From Roseibacillus sp. (GTDB lineage: Bacteria; Verrucomicrobiota; Verrucomicrobiae; Verrucomicrobiales; Akkermansiaceae), in contig PBNG01000028.1 in the NCBI GenBank assembly GCA_002723015.1, forward strand, positions 1 through 6,175: a stretch of 6,175 nt of DNA, given 5' to 3'. Shown here one piece after another: positions 4,989 to 6,175 of the stretch (position 1 is the first letter of the stretch; the number at the start of each line of letters is the position of its first letter). Below the pieces are notes generated by a model. That model ran no database searches and had not been told where the DNA came from. It was given only the letters and a program-made list of their open reading frames with translations. Made by a program: the position numbers and the translations under genes.

Positions 4989-6175
4989 CTATCGATTGAA
5001 GTTCAGTCGATGACGGCCCGTGGAGTCGAAGTCGAGAAGAGTGGTCCCCGGGATGATCTCGCACTTTTCATTGTCACGGAGCTCACCGACAAGGTCCGCG
5101 CTGACGAAAATGGTCTCCAGATGGAGGGTGTTGGGAATAAACATCCAGCGTTCTTCTCCGTAGCGTTCGCTCATGCGGTGGATCACCTCCTGCTCATTCG
5201 TTAAGGTGCATGGAATTGCCATGCGGCGCATGTCGCCGGTCGTGAACACATTGGTGAAGGTCTTCTGTTCGTCGATGGAGTTCCTCAGACGGCGGGTGAT
5301 GAAATCCGCGAGGCCTACCCCGATGGCGTTTCCCTGGCTTGCCTCGGAAAGGGCGAGGGCGGCAATTGCCTGGATACGGGGACGGGTCAGGTCCTCATAA
5401 CCATTGACCCCCCGGTAACCGATGACGTTCGTATCCATTCCGGTTCCGCTGAAGGTCTTCCCGATTTCGTTCACGACAAGCACGTTGAGGTCATCAACGG
5501 GCAGCGAAGGAAAATAGGAACGGTGCTTCTCCAGCAGGGCAGGCTCGCGCTCCAGAATCTCCCCGGGGGGCACCGCATGAATTTCTGCAGTTCTGTCAAA
5601 ACCGTCCTCGAGAAGTCCGAGTCCTGCGTAAATCTTACCGGATCCAATCACACATTCTCCCATTTCGAGCAGCATGTCCTTCATCGTGGGCGTGGGTGCG
5701 GAGTGAAAGGTCTCAGCCGATTGTATCTTTCCCATGCCGACGACCATCATCTTGGTAAGGCCGCTCTGTACGGGTCCTGAGAAGCAGGTATGAAGTTTGA
5801 TGCGGTTGAGGACGAGAACTCCCGAGGCCTCGAAGCAATGCCGATCCATCCATACTTTTCCTGTCCCTACTTCTCCGATCTGGACTACCTCCATACTCGA
5901 CCGAATCTCCATTCCGGTAGCTTCCTCGGTCAGTCCGAGGGAATTGATCATGGAACGTTGCCCTTCCGCTGTAGCCCCGTTGTGAGAGCCCATGCATGGT
6001 GTGAGAAAGGGGATCGCTCCGTTTTTTCGGAGCCAATCTCCGGCCGCCCGGGTGATAGCAACGATGTTATCGATGCCGCGGCTGCCTGCCGTGATGGCTA
6101 CTTCTCCCTGGGGCGGGGGCAATCCGAGGGAGTCCAGTTCCCGGTGAACCTGCGACTCCAGATCGGATAGTGGGT
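4989..6175 (-). CDS. LarA-like (DUF2088) nickel-pincer-dependent isomerase homologue, 5' partial
   Basis: Minus-strand frame open past the right edge, so the N-terminus is missing. The TTG at 6122 is not a real start because a family-like sequence (PLSDLESQVHRELDSLGL) continues upstream of it. Numbering from that TTG, 377 residues are visible. GSRGI (13-17), GSHNGATAEGQ (45-55), NRIKLHT (106-112) and SGLTKMM (120-126) mark the LarA-related family. H47, H111, K124 and H140 line up by spacing with L. plantarum LarA H108, H174, K184 and H200 (64/13/16 residues apart here, 66/10/16 there), which bind the Ni-pincer cofactor and carry out catalysis. LarA interconverts D/L-lactate; relatives racemise or epimerise other 2-hydroxyacids, so the substrate here is unknown. 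The HT stretch reads K-L-H-T where I recall K-P-H-T. No signal peptide is visible, but the N-terminus is missing. No larB, larC or larE genes are in the window. Confidence 0.85.
   Translation of the reverse strand, partial: PLSDLESQVHRELDSLGLPPPQGEVAITAGSRGIDNIVAITRAAGDWLRKNGAIPFLTPCMGSHNGATAEGQRSMINSLGLTEEATGMEIRSSMEVVQIGEVGTGKVWMDRHCFEASGVLVLNRIKLHTCFSGPVQSGLTKMMVVGMGKIQSAETFHSAPTPTMKDMLLEMGECVIGSGKIYAGLGLLEDGFDRTAEIHAVPPGEILEREPALLEKHRSYFPSLPVDDLNVLVVNEIGKTFSGTGMDTNVIGYRGVNGYEDLTRPRIQAIAALALSEASQGNAIGVGLADFITRRLRNSIDEQKTFTNVFTTGDMRRMAIPCTLTNEQEVIHRMSERYGEERWMFIPNTLHLETIFVSADLVGELRDNEKCEIIPGTTLLDFDSTGRHRLNFNR
4991..5011 (+). terminator. Stem-loop 40 bases past the helicase stop; possible transcription end, no U-tract
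   Basis: The 21 bases form a 9-pair stem with a 3-base loop (AGT) in the plus-strand RNA. All pairs are Watson-Crick except one U·G wobble; in the minus-strand RNA that pair becomes a C·A mismatch, so the fold favours the helicase transcript. It overlaps the last codons of the LarA-like gene. No T-run follows on either strand, so it is at most an atypical terminator or a 3'-end stabilising hairpin. Confidence 0.35.

Noticed and set aside
6120..6122. TTG as the start of the LarA-like gene
   Set aside because: The frame continues upstream with family-like sequence to the window edge and the usual N-terminal region would be missing; the true start is outside the window.
5790..6170. Plus-strand 126-codon open frame
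   Set aside because: Antisense to the LarA-like gene, whose motifs GSHNGATAEGQ and SGLTKMM are on the minus strand.
1..6175. tRNA, rRNA, CRISPR array, insertion sequence ends, toxin-antitoxin or phage genes
   Set aside because: No regularly spaced repeats, cloverleaf-like segments, transposase motifs or paired small ORFs were seen by eye on either strand.

Overview
This 6175-base window looks like a piece of a chromosome from a PVC-superphylum bacterium, Verrucomicrobiota or Planctomycetota, probably from environmental or metagenomic data. The main clue is a giant exported c-type cytochrome of the PSCyt1–PSCyt2(DUF1549)–LamG layout on the minus strand. That layout is highly expanded in these phyla and uncommon elsewhere. 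Weak or missing Shine-Dalgarno sequences before the three visible starts and mid-50s GC over most of the window fit but do not prove this. The phylum assignment is inference.

Layout, left to right. Positions 1 to about 147 are a compositional outlier, about 75% GC. Plus-strand frame 1 there has the codon-position bias of a real high-GC gene, so the end may be a chimeric join or foreign DNA. Positions about 148-2570 (minus) hold the 5' part of the PSCyt1/PSCyt2/LamG cytochrome. Its expected C-terminal DUF1553 domain is not found, and the reading frame appears to slip by one base in a G4/C4 run at 233-236, just before a proline-rich tract. Positions 2663-3409 (minus) hold a secreted alpha/beta hydrolase, 92 bases upstream of the cytochrome and possibly co-transcribed with it. 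Positions 3410-3661 are a divergent intergenic region. Positions 3662-4951 (plus) hold a complete RhlE-type DEAD-box RNA helicase whose Walker B reads DEVD. After a 37-base convergent gap, 4989-6175 (minus) holds a LarA-like (DUF2088) protein that keeps the three histidines and the lysine expected for a nickel-pincer isomerase. Its 5' end is cut off by the window.

Functionally there is no single pathway. The hydrolase and cytochrome may form an exported catabolic pair. The helicase is an RNA-metabolism housekeeping gene. The LarA homologue is probably a 2-hydroxyacid racemase or epimerase of unknown substrate. I see no RNA genes, CRISPR arrays, insertion sequences or convincing new defence or mobile system. 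The points most worth checking are the broken left end, the DEVD helicase, and the LarA homologue with no cofactor-synthesis genes in view.
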